From Mycolicibacter hiberniae (GTDB taxonomy: Bacteria > Actinomycetota > Actinomycetes > Mycobacteriales > Mycobacteriaceae): 64,000 nt of DNA. Under the pieces are notes generated by a model. The model saw only the letters and a program-made list of their open reading frames with translations, ran no database searches and was not told the origin of the DNA. The stretch's first letter is position 1. The number at the start of each line of letters is the position of its first letter. Below, one piece after another: positions 29,831-39,211 of the stretch. The translations under genes were made by a program, and so were the position numbers. The DNA lies in contig NZ_AP022609.1 in NCBI RefSeq assembly GCF_010729485.1, positions 2,046,001 to 2,110,000 on the forward strand, in the 5' to 3' direction.

Positions 29831-30306
29831 CGCAGGTAGCTGCAGAACCGGTACCGCAGACCTGTTGCGCTGGTGAGCCACTCGCCCTTGATCACCGACC
29901 ACTGGTGGTCGAGTTCCGGAGCGGCGGCGTCCCCGTCGCATGGCGGTAGGTCGAGGTCGATCTCGGTGACTTCGCACCGGTCGGCTTTCGGCAGTGCCAG
30001 CTGGTAGATCTGCGCGCCGCCGATCACCCAGGTCTCGGCATCGGTCAGCGCCGCGTCCAGGGAGCCGACCACTTCGGCCCCGTCAGCGCGGTAGTGCGGC
30101 TGGCGGGTCACCACCACGTTGGGGCGCCCGGGCAGCGGCCGCACCGAGGCCGGCAGCGACTCCCAGGTCAGCCGACCCATCACCACCCGGTGTCCCAGGG
30201 TGAGCGCCTTGAAACGCGCCTGGTCCTCCGGCAGCCGCCACGGTATGCCGCCGTCCCGGCCGATGACGCCGGAGACGGACTGCGCCCAGATCAGAGCAAG
30301 CGTCAT
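29827..30306 (-). CDS. dfrA: dihydrofolate reductase
   Basis: DHFR reduces dihydrofolate to tetrahydrofolate with NADPH. The 159-residue protein has the substrate-binding acid Asp28 in WRLPEDQ, the cofactor motif GRLTWESLP, and the [10 protein letters not shown] strand-turn. Its length equals the M. tuberculosis enzyme. The ATG overlaps the thyA stop (ATGA at 30303-30306), so thymidylate synthesis and folate recycling genes are translationally coupled. The family target of trimethoprim is intact. Confidence 0.97.
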   Translation of the reverse strand: MTLALIWAQSVSGVIGRDGGIPWRLPEDQARFKALTLGHRVVMGRLTWESLPASVRPLPGRPNVVVTRQPHYRADGAEVVGSLDAALTDAETWVIGGAQIYQLALPKADRCEVTEIDLDLPPCDGDAAAPELDHQWSVIKGEWLTSATGLRYRFCSYLR

Positions 30307-31103
30307 ATGGCCACGGGCGCTTTGATCGCCGGGTGTGGATCGTAGCCGTGGATCTCGATGTCGTCGTAGGTGTAGTCGAAGATGGAATCACGTTCCGCCA
30401 GAACCAGTTTCGGGTAAGAGCGCGGCTCCCGAGACAGCTGCTCGCGCACCTGGTCAACGTGGTTGTCGTAGATGTGGCAGTCGCCGCCGGTCCAGATGAA
30501 CTCGCCGACGCCCAGCCCGGCCTGCGCGGCCATCATGTGGGTGAGCAGTGCGTAGCTGGCGATGTTGAACGGCACCCCGAGGAACAGATCGGCGCTGCGC
30601 TGGTAGAGCTGGCAGGACAGTTTCTGGTCGGCGACGTAGAACTGGAACAGCGCGTGGCAGGGGGCCAGCGCCATCTCGCTCAGTTCACCGACGTTCCAGG
30701 CCGAGACGATGATCCGGCGGGAATCGGGGTCGGTGCGCAGCAACTCCACCGCGGCCGCGATCTGGTCGATCCGTTCTCCCGACGGGGTGGGCCACGATCG
30801 CCATTGCACTCCATAGACCGGGCCCAGATCGCCGGTGGGGCTGGCCCACTCGTCCCAGATGGTGACACCGTGCTCGTTGAGCCACTCGATGTTGGAATCG
30901 CCGCGCAGGAACCACAGCAGCTCATAGATCACCGACTTGACGTGCACCTTCTTGGTGGTGATCAACGGGAATCCGGCGGCCAGGTCGTAGCGCACCTGGT
31001 GACCGAACAGGCTGCGGGTTCCGGTGCCGGTGCGGTCCGCCTTGGGAGTTCCGCTCTCGAGCACCAACCGCAGCAGATCCTCGTACGGTGTGGCGATCGG
31101 CAC
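30303..31103 (-). CDS. thyA: thymidylate synthase
   Basis: Classical ThyA, 266 residues, methylates dUMP with methylene-tetrahydrofolate, yielding dihydrofolate that DfrA recycles. The active-site cysteine is in [12 protein letters not shown], with [19 protein letters not shown] and the C-terminal [14 protein letters not shown] motif. The start is ATG 31103. It leads the thyA-dfrA-winged-helix unit. A short REP-like repeat lies just upstream of its start. Confidence 0.97.
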   Translation of the reverse strand: MPIATPYEDLLRLVLESGTPKADRTGTGTRSLFGHQVRYDLAAGFPLITTKKVHVKSVIYELLWFLRGDSNIEWLNEHGVTIWDEWASPTGDLGPVYGVQWRSWPTPSGERIDQIAAAVELLRTDPDSRRIIVSAWNVGELSEMALAPCHALFQFYVADQKLSCQLYQRSADLFLGVPFNIASYALLTHMMAAQAGLGVGEFIWTGGDCHIYDNHVDQVREQLSREPRSYPKLVLAERDSIFDYTYDDIEIHGYDPHPAIKAPVAI

Positions 31104-31124
31104 GCGCCTAGCTTAGCGGGGAGG

Positions 31125-31150
31125 GCAAGCACGGCGAAGCCACGCGCCGC
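31125..31150 (+). repeat. degenerate REP-like repeat copy
   Basis: This matches the 43883 copy of the REP-like repeat at 22 of 26 positions (GCAAGCACGGCGAAGCC). It sits between thyA (start 31103) and the dienelactone hydrolase gene (start 31189). A weaker relative may lie at about 31934-31956, after that gene. Confidence 0.5.
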
Positions 31151-31188
31151 TGTAGGGCCCGCGCACATGGCGGAGTACAACAGAGGCC

Positions 31189-31929
31189 ATGCCGATGATC
31201 ACCGACACCGTTGCCACGCCCGACGGCGACTGCCCTGTGCGCCTGTTCACCCCGGAGGGGTCCGGGCCCTGGCCGGGCGTCGTGATGTATCCGGACGCCG
31301 GCGGGGTCCGCGCGACCTTCGACGACATGGCCGCCGAGCTGGCCGGCATGGGCTACGCGGTGCTGCTGCCCGACGTGTACTACCGAAACGCCGGCTGGGC
31401 ACCGTTCGACATGGCGACGGTGTTCGCCGATGCCGGCGAGCGCAGCCGGCTGTTCTCGATGATCGGCACGGTGACCCCCGAGCGGATGGCCACCGACGCG
31501 CAGGCGTTCTTCGACTACCTGGACGCCCGGCCGGAGGTGCGGGGGCACAGGTTCGGGGTGTGCGGTTACTGCATGGGCGGACGCACGTCGCTGGTGGTCG
31601 CCGGCCGGGTGCCCGATCGGGTCGCCGCGGCGGCCTCGTTCCACGGCGGCGGCCTGGTGACCGACGACGCCGACAGCCCACACCTGCTGGCCGACCGGAT
31701 GACCGGCACGGTCTATGTGGCAGGCGCGGAGAACGACGCCGGGTTCACCCCGGAGCACGCCGTGACGCTGGACGAGGCGCTGAGCGCCGCGGGCGTGACC
31801 CACACCGTCGAGATCTACCCGGCCGCGCACGGCTTCGCCGTCCCCGACAACGCGCCGTATGACGCCGACGCCGCGGCTCGCCACTGGGCGGCGATGCGCG
31901 AGGTGTTCGGCGGGGCACTCGGCGGTTAG
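31189..31929 (+). CDS. dienelactone hydrolase family protein
   Basis: This 246-residue alpha/beta hydrolase starts at ATG 31189. The family uses Cys/His/Asp: Cys lies in GYCMGG, the His in AAHGFAVPDN, and an Asp in the ENDAGFTPEH region. DLH enzymes open cyclic ester lactones; the natural substrate of this one, corresponding to Rv2765, is unknown. It is alone on the plus strand and faces the MFS transporter gene. Confidence 0.92.
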   Translation: MPMITDTVATPDGDCPVRLFTPEGSGPWPGVVMYPDAGGVRATFDDMAAELAGMGYAVLLPDVYYRNAGWAPFDMATVFADAGERSRLFSMIGTVTPERMATDAQAFFDYLDARPEVRGHRFGVCGYCMGGRTSLVVAGRVPDRVAAAASFHGGGLVTDDADSPHLLADRMTGTVYVAGAENDAGFTPEHAVTLDEALSAAGVTHTVEIYPAAHGFAVPDNAPYDADAAARHWAAMREVFGGALGG

Positions 31930-31959
31930 CGAGCCTCGACGCAGGAGAGGCGAAGCTGG

Positions 31960-33366
31960 TTAAAGATCCACCAGTTCGGCGTCCCTGGTCTCGTGCATCG
32001 CCAGCAGCGCCGCAAAGGAGCACGCGGCCACCGTCGCCAGATAGCCGCCCACCCAGGCCACGCCATGGCTGGTGACCAGCCAGGTGGTGATGAACGGCGC
32101 CACCGCCGCTCCCAGGATGCTCGCCGCGTTGTAGGCCACACCCGACCCGGTGTAGCGGACGTTGGTGGGGAACAGCTCCGGCAGCACCGCACTCATCGGA
32201 CCGAAGACCAATCCCATCAGGGTCATACCGACGATGAGGAAGGCCAGCATCGTGCCGGTGGAGGCGGCCGGGTTCAGGAACGCGCCGAAAGTGGCCCCGT
32301 ACACCATGATTCCGGCGGTGAAGATCAGCAGCAGGGAGCGCCGGCCGAAGCGGTCGGCCAGCCTTCCCACGATGGGCAGCACACAGACGAAGAACACCAC
32401 GGCGATCAGCTGAAGTCCGAGGAAGTCGGCGTAGCCGTAGCCCAGCCCAAAACCCTCGGGTGGGCGTTTGGCGGTGCCGTAACTCAAGCTCCACGTCGTG
32501 ACGGTGTAGAAGAGCGTGTAGGGCACGACCATCACCAAGGTGCCGATGACCAATTGGCGCCAGCTGCCGCGCAGCAGCGCCGCGATGGGGGCCTTCACCG
32601 GCGTCCCCGCGGCGACTGCCTGCGCGAAGACCGGGGTTTCGGTCAGCCGCAGCCGGACATACAAGCCGACGGCCACCATGACGGCGCTCAGCAGGAACGG
32701 GATGCGCCAGCCCCAGGCCAGAAATGCCCCGGGACCGTCCGCGCCGGCGGTGACCGGTCCCGACCACCGGAACAGGATCAGGAAAATCATGGTGGCGAGC
32801 AGATATCCCAGCGGCGCACCCAGCTGCGGCCAGATTCCCGCCGTCGCCCGCCGGCCCGGTTTGGCGGTCTCGGTGGCCAGCAAGGCCGCCCCGCTCCATT
32901 CACCGCCGATCGCCAGCCCCTGGCTGAACCGCAGCACGGCCAGCAGCACGGGGGCGAGCAGACCGATCTGGTGATAGGTCGGCAGCACGCCGATCAAAAA
33001 CGTGGCGATACCCATCAGCAACAGCGAGGCGACCAGAGTCGACTTCCGGCCCAGGCGATCACCGAAATGGCCGAACAGGATCGAGCCCAGCGGGCGCGCC
33101 ACGAATGCCAGGCCGAACGTGGCCAACGAGGCCAGCAGCGCGGCCGTGGAGTCGCCCTGCGGGAAGAACAGGTGCGGAAAGACGGTGACGGCTGCGGCCG
33201 CATAAATGTAGAAGTCGTAGAACTCGATGGTGGTGCCGACCATCGCCGCCACCGCGATGCGCCGGCGCGGAACGCCGGCGACGACGTCGGGCTCCGCGGC
33301 GCCCACGGTGCCACGGGGCGCTCCGCCGGCACGATAGGCCGTGCTCACCTCAGATGCCCGCCTCAT
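31960..33366 (-). CDS. MFS transporter, metabolite:H+ symporter (MHS) type
   Basis: This twelve-helix transporter of 468 residues starts at ATG 33366, which is preceded by GGAG at a 6-base spacing; GTG 33348 is the alternative. The N-terminal GTTIEFYDFYIYAAAAVTVFPHLFF and FGHFGDRLGRKSTLV are hallmarks of the MHS/ShiA-ProP branch, which import organic acids and osmolytes with protons. The start lies inside the upstream kinase-like gene (17-bp overlap). It is the last gene of the 37.2-31.9 kb catabolic cluster, so it probably imports the substrate of that pathway. Confidence 0.92.
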   Translation of the reverse strand: MRRASEVSTAYRAGGAPRGTVGAAEPDVVAGVPRRRIAVAAMVGTTIEFYDFYIYAAAAVTVFPHLFFPQGDSTAALLASLATFGLAFVARPLGSILFGHFGDRLGRKSTLVASLLLMGIATFLIGVLPTYHQIGLLAPVLLAVLRFSQGLAIGGEWSGAALLATETAKPGRRATAGIWPQLGAPLGYLLATMIFLILFRWSGPVTAGADGPGAFLAWGWRIPFLLSAVMVAVGLYVRLRLTETPVFAQAVAAGTPVKAPIAALLRGSWRQLVIGTLVMVVPYTLFYTVTTWSLSYGTAKRPPEGFGLGYGYADFLGLQLIAVVFFVCVLPIVGRLADRFGRRSLLLIFTAGIMVYGATFGAFLNPAASTGTMLAFLIVGMTLMGLVFGPMSAVLPELFPTNVRYTGSGVAYNAASILGAAVAPFITTWLVTSHGVAWVGGYLATVAACSFAALLAMHETRDAELVDL

Positions 33367-34378
33367 CGGCGACTCCGCACGCCCGGTCCACCAGCGCGTC
33401 GATCCACGCGGTGATCGGCGTGCCGGCGGCGGCTTTGTTGGCCGGGTTGTCCAACACCCGCCGCACGATTCCTTCGGCGATGATCGCGACTTTCCACAGG
33501 CCAAGAGCATGCCAGTACTGCAGCGTCCCCGCGTCACGCCCGGTCAATTCCAGATAGACCCGGGCCAGCTCCGCCCGGTCCGGGAAGCCCTCGAGCGTGC
33601 TGATGACGAAGTCCCCGGCGGTCTGCTCCTCGCCGGCTTCGGGCCAGTACGCGAGCAGACTTCCCATGTCCGCCAGCGGATCTCCGAGGGTGGACAACTC
33701 CCAGTCCAGCACCGCGATCACCTGGCCGTTGCCGGGGTCGGTGATCACGTTGCGCAGGTGGAAGTCTCCGTGGACCAGGGTCAGCTCCTGCTGCTGCGGC
33801 ACGGCGGCGGTCAGTCGCCGGGTCAGCTCGTCGAGTGCGGGCAGTTCTCGCGTCTTGGACTTCTCCCACTGCCCGGCCCAGCGTTTGAGCTGACGCTGGG
33901 CGTACGGCTTGTGGCTGGCCAGATCCTCGAGGCCCACCGCGGCGATGTCGACGGCGTGGATCCTGGCCAGCGTCTTGGGCATGGACAGCCCGATCTGCCG
34001 GCGCCGCTGCGGGGACAACGACTCTCCCACCGACATCCGGTCGACCACCACCCCCTCGATGTACTCCATCAGCAGCAGCGGCGTGCCTTCGCCGTCATGG
34101 GTCAGCCCGTAGACCCGCGGCGTGGGGACATCGGTGTCGCCCAGCGCGGCAAGGATTCGCGCTTCCCGTGCCACATCGTGCGCCGATGCCAGCAGCGTCC
34201 CCACCGGCGGGCGGCGCAGCACCCAGTCGTGACCGGCGCTGTCGGAGACCCGATAGGTCAGGTTCGACTGCCCGATCCCGATTCTCTCGAAGGTCAGCGG
34301 GCCCCGGACGGGCAGGCCCAGTCCGGCGATCCAGGTCGCCGCAGCGGCCGGATCGATTCCCAGTGGTTCTTCGACCAC
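33350..34378 (-). CDS. aminoglycoside-phosphotransferase-like kinase (ACAD10/11-type)
   Basis: This 342-residue APH-fold kinase has a LVHGDFHLRNVI catalytic loop (HGDxHxxN) and the Asp-containing VLDWELSTLGDPLADMG motif that replaces the DFG of protein kinases. The N-terminal IGIGQSNLTYRV glycine-rich loop is present. Members next to acyl-CoA dehydrogenases (human ACAD10/11, Pseudomonas LvaA) phosphorylate 4-hydroxyacyl-CoAs; antibiotic resistance is unlikely. It starts at GTG 34378, directly after the SDR stop. Confidence 0.9.
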   Translation of the reverse strand: MVEEPLGIDPAAAATWIAGLGLPVRGPLTFERIGIGQSNLTYRVSDSAGHDWVLRRPPVGTLLASAHDVAREARILAALGDTDVPTPRVYGLTHDGEGTPLLLMEYIEGVVVDRMSVGESLSPQRRRQIGLSMPKTLARIHAVDIAAVGLEDLASHKPYAQRQLKRWAGQWEKSKTRELPALDELTRRLTAAVPQQQELTLVHGDFHLRNVITDPGNGQVIAVLDWELSTLGDPLADMGSLLAYWPEAGEEQTAGDFVISTLEGFPDRAELARVYLELTGRDAGTLQYWHALGLWKVAIIAEGIVRRVLDNPANKAAAGTPITAWIDALVDRACGVADEAGI

Positions 34379-35146
34379 TCAGCCCTCCCGGAAACCCGTT
34401 GCGTCACCGAGGATCTGGCCACCATCGATGACGAGTGTCTGCCCGGTGATCCAGCTGGCCGCATCTGAGACCAGAAACATCACCGCGTCGGCGACGTCGA
34501 CGGGCTCACCGATGCGGCCCAGCGGCATGGTGGCGGCCAGGTCCTGCTCGTGTTCCTTCCACAGCACCTCGGCCAGTCTGGTGCGCACCACACCCGGACA
34601 GATGGCGTTCACCCGGATTCCGGGGGACAGTTCCAGCGCGAGCTGCTTGGTGATGTGGATCAGGGCCGCCTTGGTGGCGTTGTACATGCCCATCAGCGGC
34701 GCGTGGCTCATTCCGCCGATCGATGCCGTGTTGACCACCACGCCGCCGTTGTCGCCCATCCACGCCTTGACCGCGCAGGAGGTCCACAGCAGCGGTCCCC
34801 ACAGGTTGACGTCGAAGATCTTGGCGAACCGGGCGTGGTCCTGCTCGATCAGCGGCCCGAACGCCGGATTGGTACCGGCGTTGTTGACCAGGATGTCGAC
34901 GCTGCCGAACCGTTGCAGGGTGAGCTCGACGCAGCGGCGGGCCGCGTCGCCGTCGGCGACATGGGCGGCCACACCCAGCGCGGCGCCGTTGACCTGGGCC
35001 GCTGCGGCGTCAGCGCTGTCCTGGGTGCGCGAGGTCAACACCACGTTGGCACCCGCCTCGGCCAGTCGCTGTCCGATCGCCAGCCCGATCCCCCGCGACG
35101 CACCGGTGATGATGGCGGTGCGTCCGTGGAGATCCGGTGTGGTCAC
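34379..35146 (-). CDS. SDR family oxidoreductase (FabG-like)
   Basis: This 255-residue short-chain dehydrogenase starts at GTG 35146, overlapping the acyl-CoA dehydrogenase stop (GTGA). NAD(P) motif [11 protein letters not shown] motif [11 protein letters not shown], catalytic Ser in VNTASIGGM, and YNATKAAL (Tyr-x3-Lys) are intact. The C-terminal segment [11 protein letters not shown] is typical of 3-ketoacyl reductases. Its place between the acyl-CoA dehydrogenase and kinase genes suggests a hydroxyacyl-CoA redox step. Confidence 0.93.
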   Translation of the reverse strand: MTTPDLHGRTAIITGASRGIGLAIGQRLAEAGANVVLTSRTQDSADAAAAQVNGAALGVAAHVADGDAARRCVELTLQRFGSVDILVNNAGTNPAFGPLIEQDHARFAKIFDVNLWGPLLWTSCAVKAWMGDNGGVVVNTASIGGMSHAPLMGMYNATKAALIHITKQLALELSPGIRVNAICPGVVRTRLAEVLWKEHEQDLAATMPLGRIGEPVDVADAVMFLVSDAASWITGQTLVIDGGQILGDATGFREG

Positions 35147-36363
35147 CGGGGATCCTCGCGGTACTTGCGCAGTTCCTGACGAGCGATGGCGCGCTTGTGC
35201 ACCTCGTCGGGGCCGTCGGCCAGCCGTAAGGTGCGCAGGTGCGCCCAGAAACCGGCCAGCGGGAAGTCCTCGGTGACCCCGCCGGCACCGTGCACCTGAA
35301 TGGCCCGGTCGACGATCTTGAGCGCGATATTGGGCGCTGCCACCTTGATCGCCGCGATCTCTACCTGCGCCGCCTTGTTGCCGACGGTGTCCATCAGGTA
35401 GGCGGTCTTGAGCGTCAGGAGCCGGACCATCTCGATGTCGATACGGGCCTCGGCGATCCAGTCGCGAATGTTGGCGTTGTCGGCGACCGGCCGGCCGAAG
35501 GTCACCCGGGACTGCGCGCGCTTGCACAACAGCTCCAGAGCACGCTCAGCCATGCCGATCGCCCGCATGCAGTGGTGGATCCGGCCGGGTCCGAGCCGCG
35601 CCTGGGCGATCGCGAACCCCTCTCCCTCGCCCTTGAGCACGTCCTTGGCAGGCACCCGAACGTCTTTGAAGTCGATTTCGGCGTGGCCTTCGCGATCCTG
35701 GTAGCCGAAGACCGTCACGCCGCGCCGGATGGTGACTCCCGGGGCGTCGATGGGAACCACCATCATCGACTGCTGGCGGTGGGTGGCGGTGTCCGGGTCG
35801 GTCTTGCCCATCACGATCATCACCTTGCAGTTCTGATGCAAAGCATTGGAGGCAAACCACTTCCGTCCGTTGAGCAGGTAGCCGTCACCGTCGCGCACCA
35901 TGGACAGCTGGACGTTGGTGGCATCCGAGCTGGCCACCTGCGGCTCGGTCATCGCGAAAGCCGACCGGATGGTGCCCTCCAACAACGGCTTGAGGTAGCG
36001 CTCTTTGTGTTCGTCGCTGCCGAACAGCGTGAACACCTCCATATTGCCGGTGTCGGGGGCGCTGCAGTTGCAGGCCTCCGGAGCCAGATGCGGACTGCGT
36101 CCCATGATCTCGGCCAGGGGTGCGTATTCCAGATTGGTCAGGCCCGGCCCCCATTCGGGGTGGGGGTGAAACAGGTTCCACAGGCCGCGCGCGCGGGCCT
36201 GTGCTTTGAGTTCTTCGATGATCTGGGGCTGGAAGTGCGGGTCGCCGGATTCGGCCATCTGCGTCTCGTACACCGGCTCGGCCGGGTAGACGCACTCGTC
36301 CATGAACTCCAGCAGGTTGTCGCGGTATTTCGTTGCGCGTTCTGACATTTCAAACAGGGACAT
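35143..36363 (-). CDS. acyl-CoA dehydrogenase (ACAD10/11-like)
   Basis: This 406-residue FAD-dependent enzyme has the [19 protein letters not shown]/substrate motif (family signature AMTEP), [10 protein letters not shown], and the [35 protein letters not shown]-terminal block (about residues 354-387). The RVTFGRPV segment and overall length fit the acyl-CoA dehydrogenases that pair with APH-like kinases in 4-hydroxyacid degradation. It leads a run of tightly coupled genes (SDR, kinase, transporter). An SDR gene lies 13 bp upstream on the same strand. Confidence 0.93.
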   Translation of the reverse strand: MSLFEMSERATKYRDNLLEFMDECVYPAEPVYETQMAESGDPHFQPQIIEELKAQARARGLWNLFHPHPEWGPGLTNLEYAPLAEIMGRSPHLAPEACNCSAPDTGNMEVFTLFGSDEHKERYLKPLLEGTIRSAFAMTEPQVASSDATNVQLSMVRDGDGYLLNGRKWFASNALHQNCKVMIVMGKTDPDTATHRQQSMMVVPIDAPGVTIRRGVTVFGYQDREGHAEIDFKDVRVPAKDVLKGEGEGFAIAQARLGPGRIHHCMRAIGMAERALELLCKRAQSRVTFGRPVADNANIRDWIAEARIDIEMVRLLTLKTAYLMDTVGNKAAQVEIAAIKVAAPNIALKIVDRAIQVHGAGGVTEDFPLAGFWAHLRTLRLADGPDEVHKRAIARQELRKYREDPR

Positions 36364-36376
36364 ACCAGCTCCTCAT

Positions 36377-37198
36377 CTAGGACACTTCGGGGTCGAGCAG
36401 GCCCCGCTGGTAGCGGCGCATTCCGCGCAACCAGCGGTCGTAGTCGGCGGCCTTGTGCCGGAACATCTCCAGCACGGCCGGGTGCGGCAGGATAAGGAAC
36501 CGCTCGTCGTCGATGGCGGCCAGCACCTGTGCGGCCACGTCGGCGGGTTCGAGTACCTCGCCCGCGGCCGTGACCGCGCGGGTGGCCAGCTCACCCAGCG
36601 GGTCACCGGAGTGCTCACCGGCGTAGAGCAACTTGGTGTTGACGCCCATGGGGCACAGGCAGCTGACCCGCACACCCTTGTCGCCGTAGGTGATGTTGAG
36701 CCATTCGGCGAAGCCGACAGCCGCATGCTTGGTGACCGAGTAGGCGGCCCCGCCCAATTGGGTGAGCAGGCCGGCCGCCGAGGCGGTGGCGACGAAGTAT
36801 CCCTGTCCGCGGTCCACCCAGCCCGGAACCAGCAGCTGAGCCGCCCGGATATGGGAGCGCAGATTGACGTCGATCGCCACATCCCAGTCGGCGTCGCCCG
36901 CCAGGCCGGTCGCACCGACGATTCCGGCGTTGGCGAAGTAGAGGTCGACCGGGCCGTAGGTCTGTTCGGCCAGGGCGATCAGTTCCCGGATGGTCTCGGT
37001 GTCCGACACGTCGCCGCCGCGAGCGATGGCGGCACCGGGGTGCGCGCTGTTGATCTCGTCGGCCACCGCGCGCGCGGCGTCGTCGTCGAGGTCGGCCACG
37101 ACCACCTTTGCCCCGGCGTCGGCCAGCGCCGCGGCCAGGGCTCCCCCGATGCCGCCACCGCCCCCGGTGACGATCGCGATTCGGTCGGCAACCTTCAT
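36377..37198 (-). CDS. SDR family oxidoreductase
   Basis: The likely start is ATG 37198 (MKVADRIAIVTGGGGGIGG), with GGGG nine bases upstream; ATG 37207 adds three residues. The 273-residue enzyme has TGGGGGIGGA, the NAG motif FANAGIVG, and YSVTKHA with Tyr-x3-Lys. The ASAAGLLTQL segment places the catalytic Ser (TASAAG). The C-terminus is longer than in FabG and has no clear parallel. It lies 56 bp after the divergent-free TetR gene in the same direction and 13 bp before the acyl-CoA dehydrogenase. Confidence 0.92.
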   Translation of the reverse strand: MKVADRIAIVTGGGGGIGGALAAALADAGAKVVVADLDDDAARAVADEINSAHPGAAIARGGDVSDTETIRELIALAEQTYGPVDLYFANAGIVGATGLAGDADWDVAIDVNLRSHIRAAQLLVPGWVDRGQGYFVATASAAGLLTQLGGAAYSVTKHAAVGFAEWLNITYGDKGVRVSCLCPMGVNTKLLYAGEHSGDPLGELATRAVTAAGEVLEPADVAAQVLAAIDDERFLILPHPAVLEMFRHKAADYDRWLRGMRRYQRGLLDPEVS

Positions 37199-37254
37199 CG
37201 GCAGCATCCCCGTTCTTCTGTTCGCACCAGCAATGACATTAGATGAATCCGATC

Positions 37255-37902
37255 TCAGGTTCGATTGGTGGATGTGCGGAATTGCAGGGCGTTCGCCCAC
37301 AGCCGCGTCACGGTGGCGACCAGGGCCTCGAAATCGGTGCCCGCGCCCCCGGCGCCGTCTTCACTCACGAATGTGGCGTAGGCCAGCCGACTCACCATCC
37401 CCGACAGTGCCCGCGAGGCCAGCAGCGGATCGACGTCGGCGCCGGCGATCCCCCGCGCCTGCAGGTCGGCGATTCCGGCGGCGTTGCGCGCAATGAACCC
37501 ATCGGCCCGCCGCGCCCGGAAGGCCCGAAACTTCGGGTCGATCTGCGCCACTTGCTCAAGTAGTCCCATCAGCTGGGCATTGCGCCGATAAGCCTCCAAG
37601 TAGGCGCGATTACTGGCCTCCAACACGGCGTAGGGGTCATCGGAATCGCTGACCCGGCCCATGCCCGGGTGCATCATGTCCTGCTGCGACTGTTCGAGGA
37701 CCGCCGCGAAGATCTCCTCTTTGTTGGCGAAGTAGGTGTAGAACGACCCCGTCGCACAACCTGCGGCCTTGGTGATGTCGATCAGCTTGGCGTCGAGATA
37801 GCCGTCGCGCTCGAAGACCTTGCGGGCCGCGGCGACCAGCGCCGCCCGGGTCCGCGCCCCACGCACCGTCGCCGGTAACTGGCGTGCCGGCACGGGGTCC
37901 AC
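37255..37902 (-). CDS. TetR family transcriptional regulator
   Basis: This 215-residue regulator has its N-terminal helix-turn-helix at about residues 15-62 (KLIDITKAAGCATGSFYTYFANKEEIFAAVL). It heads the cluster of catabolic genes on the minus strand and is the obvious candidate for controlling them. The C-terminal domain is all-helical and its ligand is unknown; an acyl-CoA would fit the neighbourhood (inference). The stop lies 56 bp upstream of the SDR start. Confidence 0.9.
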   Translation of the reverse strand: MDPVPARQLPATVRGARTRAALVAAARKVFERDGYLDAKLIDITKAAGCATGSFYTYFANKEEIFAAVLEQSQQDMMHPGMGRVSDSDDPYAVLEASNRAYLEAYRRNAQLMGLLEQVAQIDPKFRAFRARRADGFIARNAAGIADLQARGIAGADVDPLLASRALSGMVSRLAYATFVSEDGAGGAGTDFEALVATVTRLWANALQFRTSTNRT

Positions 37903-37911
37903 CCGGGCAGA

Positions 37912-39159
37912 TTAACTGAATTCGATGTCAACTTCATCCAGTTCCTCGGGGCAGGTTGCGAAATCTCCCAGCATCGCCTCTGCCTCCGGTTCGGGTAGCG
38001 ACTCCACCCCGCGCAGCTTGCGTTCGATGGCGCGGGTGCGAATCCCCGCTGAGTCGATGGTGTTGCGGGCGGTGTCGAGCTGCTTGCGCGTCTTCTCCAG
38101 TACCGCGGCGAACTTTCCGAACTCGGTCTTGACCGCTCCGAGGACCTGCCAGACCTCGCTGCTGCGCTGCTCGATCGCCAGGGTGCGAAAGCCCATCCGC
38201 AGGCTGTTGAGCAGCGCGGCCAACGTCGTCGGCCCGGCCAGGGTGACTTTGTACTTGGACTGGATGCGCTCGAACAGCCCCGGTTGCCGCAGCACCTCGG
38301 CATACAGGCTCTCGGTGGCCAGGAACAGGATGGCGAAATCCGTGGTGTGCGGCGGAGACAGGTACTTGTCGCAGATGTCGCCGGCCTCAGCTTCGATCCG
38401 CCGGACCAGCGCCTGGCGGGCGGCGGCCTCCCCGGCGGAGTCGGCGTGTTCCTGCGCTTCGAGCAGGCGTTCGAAGTCCTCCCGCGGAAACTTGGCGTCA
38501 ATGGGCAACAGCACCTCACCGGCACCGGCGGCACCGGGCAGTCGGATGGCGAACTCCACGCGGGCGTTCGAGCCCGGAACGGTGTTGACATTGGTGGCGT
38601 ACTGCTCGGGCGTCAGAGTTTCAGCCAACAGCGCGGCCAACTGCGTCTCCCCGAAGATGCCCCGGGTCTTGACGTTGGTCAGGACCCGCTTGAGATCGCC
38701 GACGCCGGTGGCCAGGGTCTGCATCTCACCCAATCCGCGCTGCACCGCCTCCAGCCGCTCCGAGATCTGGGTGAAGGACTGCGCCAGGCGAGTCTCCAGG
38801 GTGGCCTGCAGCTTCTCGTCCACCGTGGCGCGCATCTTCTCCAGCTGCGTGGTGTTCTCGGCCTGCAGGCTCCGGAGCTGCCGGTCCAGGGTGGCGCCCA
38901 GTTTGTCCTGGGTGCCCTGCAAACTCGCCCCGAAGCGGTGCAGCGTCAGCTGCCACTGATGGAACGCCTGGGCGAGTTCGGCCCGCCCCGCATGCTGCTC
39001 TTCGCGCAACGTGCGCTCCACCCGTTCACTGTCGCCGCGCAGCGCGGCGAGCTGTTCGGGCGTGATCGCCCCGCCTCCCGGGCGCACGAGCACCACCACC
39101 TGCAGGATGACCGCCAGCAGCGCCAGTGAGGTGAGGAGGATCAGCAGTGCTGTGTCCAT
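37912..39159 (-). CDS. rmuC: DNA recombination protein RmuC
   Basis: This 415-residue protein starts at ATG 39159. An N-terminal membrane anchor (about residues 5-25) is followed by a long coiled coil to about residue 170 and the RmuC nuclease-like domain. That domain shows RGIFGETQLAALL, PIDAKFPREDFERLL and a C-terminal RAIERKLRGVESL. RmuC limits recombination at inverted repeats; it has been proposed to be a nuclease. It follows the acyl-CoA ligase gene on the same strand with a 52-bp gap and is 9 bp upstream of the TetR gene. Confidence 0.92.
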   Translation of the reverse strand: MDTALLILLTSLALLAVILQVVVLVRPGGGAITPEQLAALRGDSERVERTLREEQHAGRAELAQAFHQWQLTLHRFGASLQGTQDKLGATLDRQLRSLQAENTTQLEKMRATVDEKLQATLETRLAQSFTQISERLEAVQRGLGEMQTLATGVGDLKRVLTNVKTRGIFGETQLAALLAETLTPEQYATNVNTVPGSNARVEFAIRLPGAAGAGEVLLPIDAKFPREDFERLLEAQEHADSAGEAAARQALVRRIEAEAGDICDKYLSPPHTTDFAILFLATESLYAEVLRQPGLFERIQSKYKVTLAGPTTLAALLNSLRMGFRTLAIEQRSSEVWQVLGAVKTEFGKFAAVLEKTRKQLDTARNTIDSAGIRTRAIERKLRGVESLPEPEAEAMLGDFATCPEELDEVDIEFS

Positions 39160-39211
39160 GCCGGAAAGGTAGCGCGGGCCACCGACACTCCGGGCCGCGC
39201 GGGCTCGGCGG

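Noticed and set aside
33350..34378. Aminoglycoside resistance gene
   Set aside because: The APH-fold protein is embedded in a catabolic operon beside an acyl-CoA dehydrogenase, which fits a metabolite kinase far better than an antibiotic kinase.
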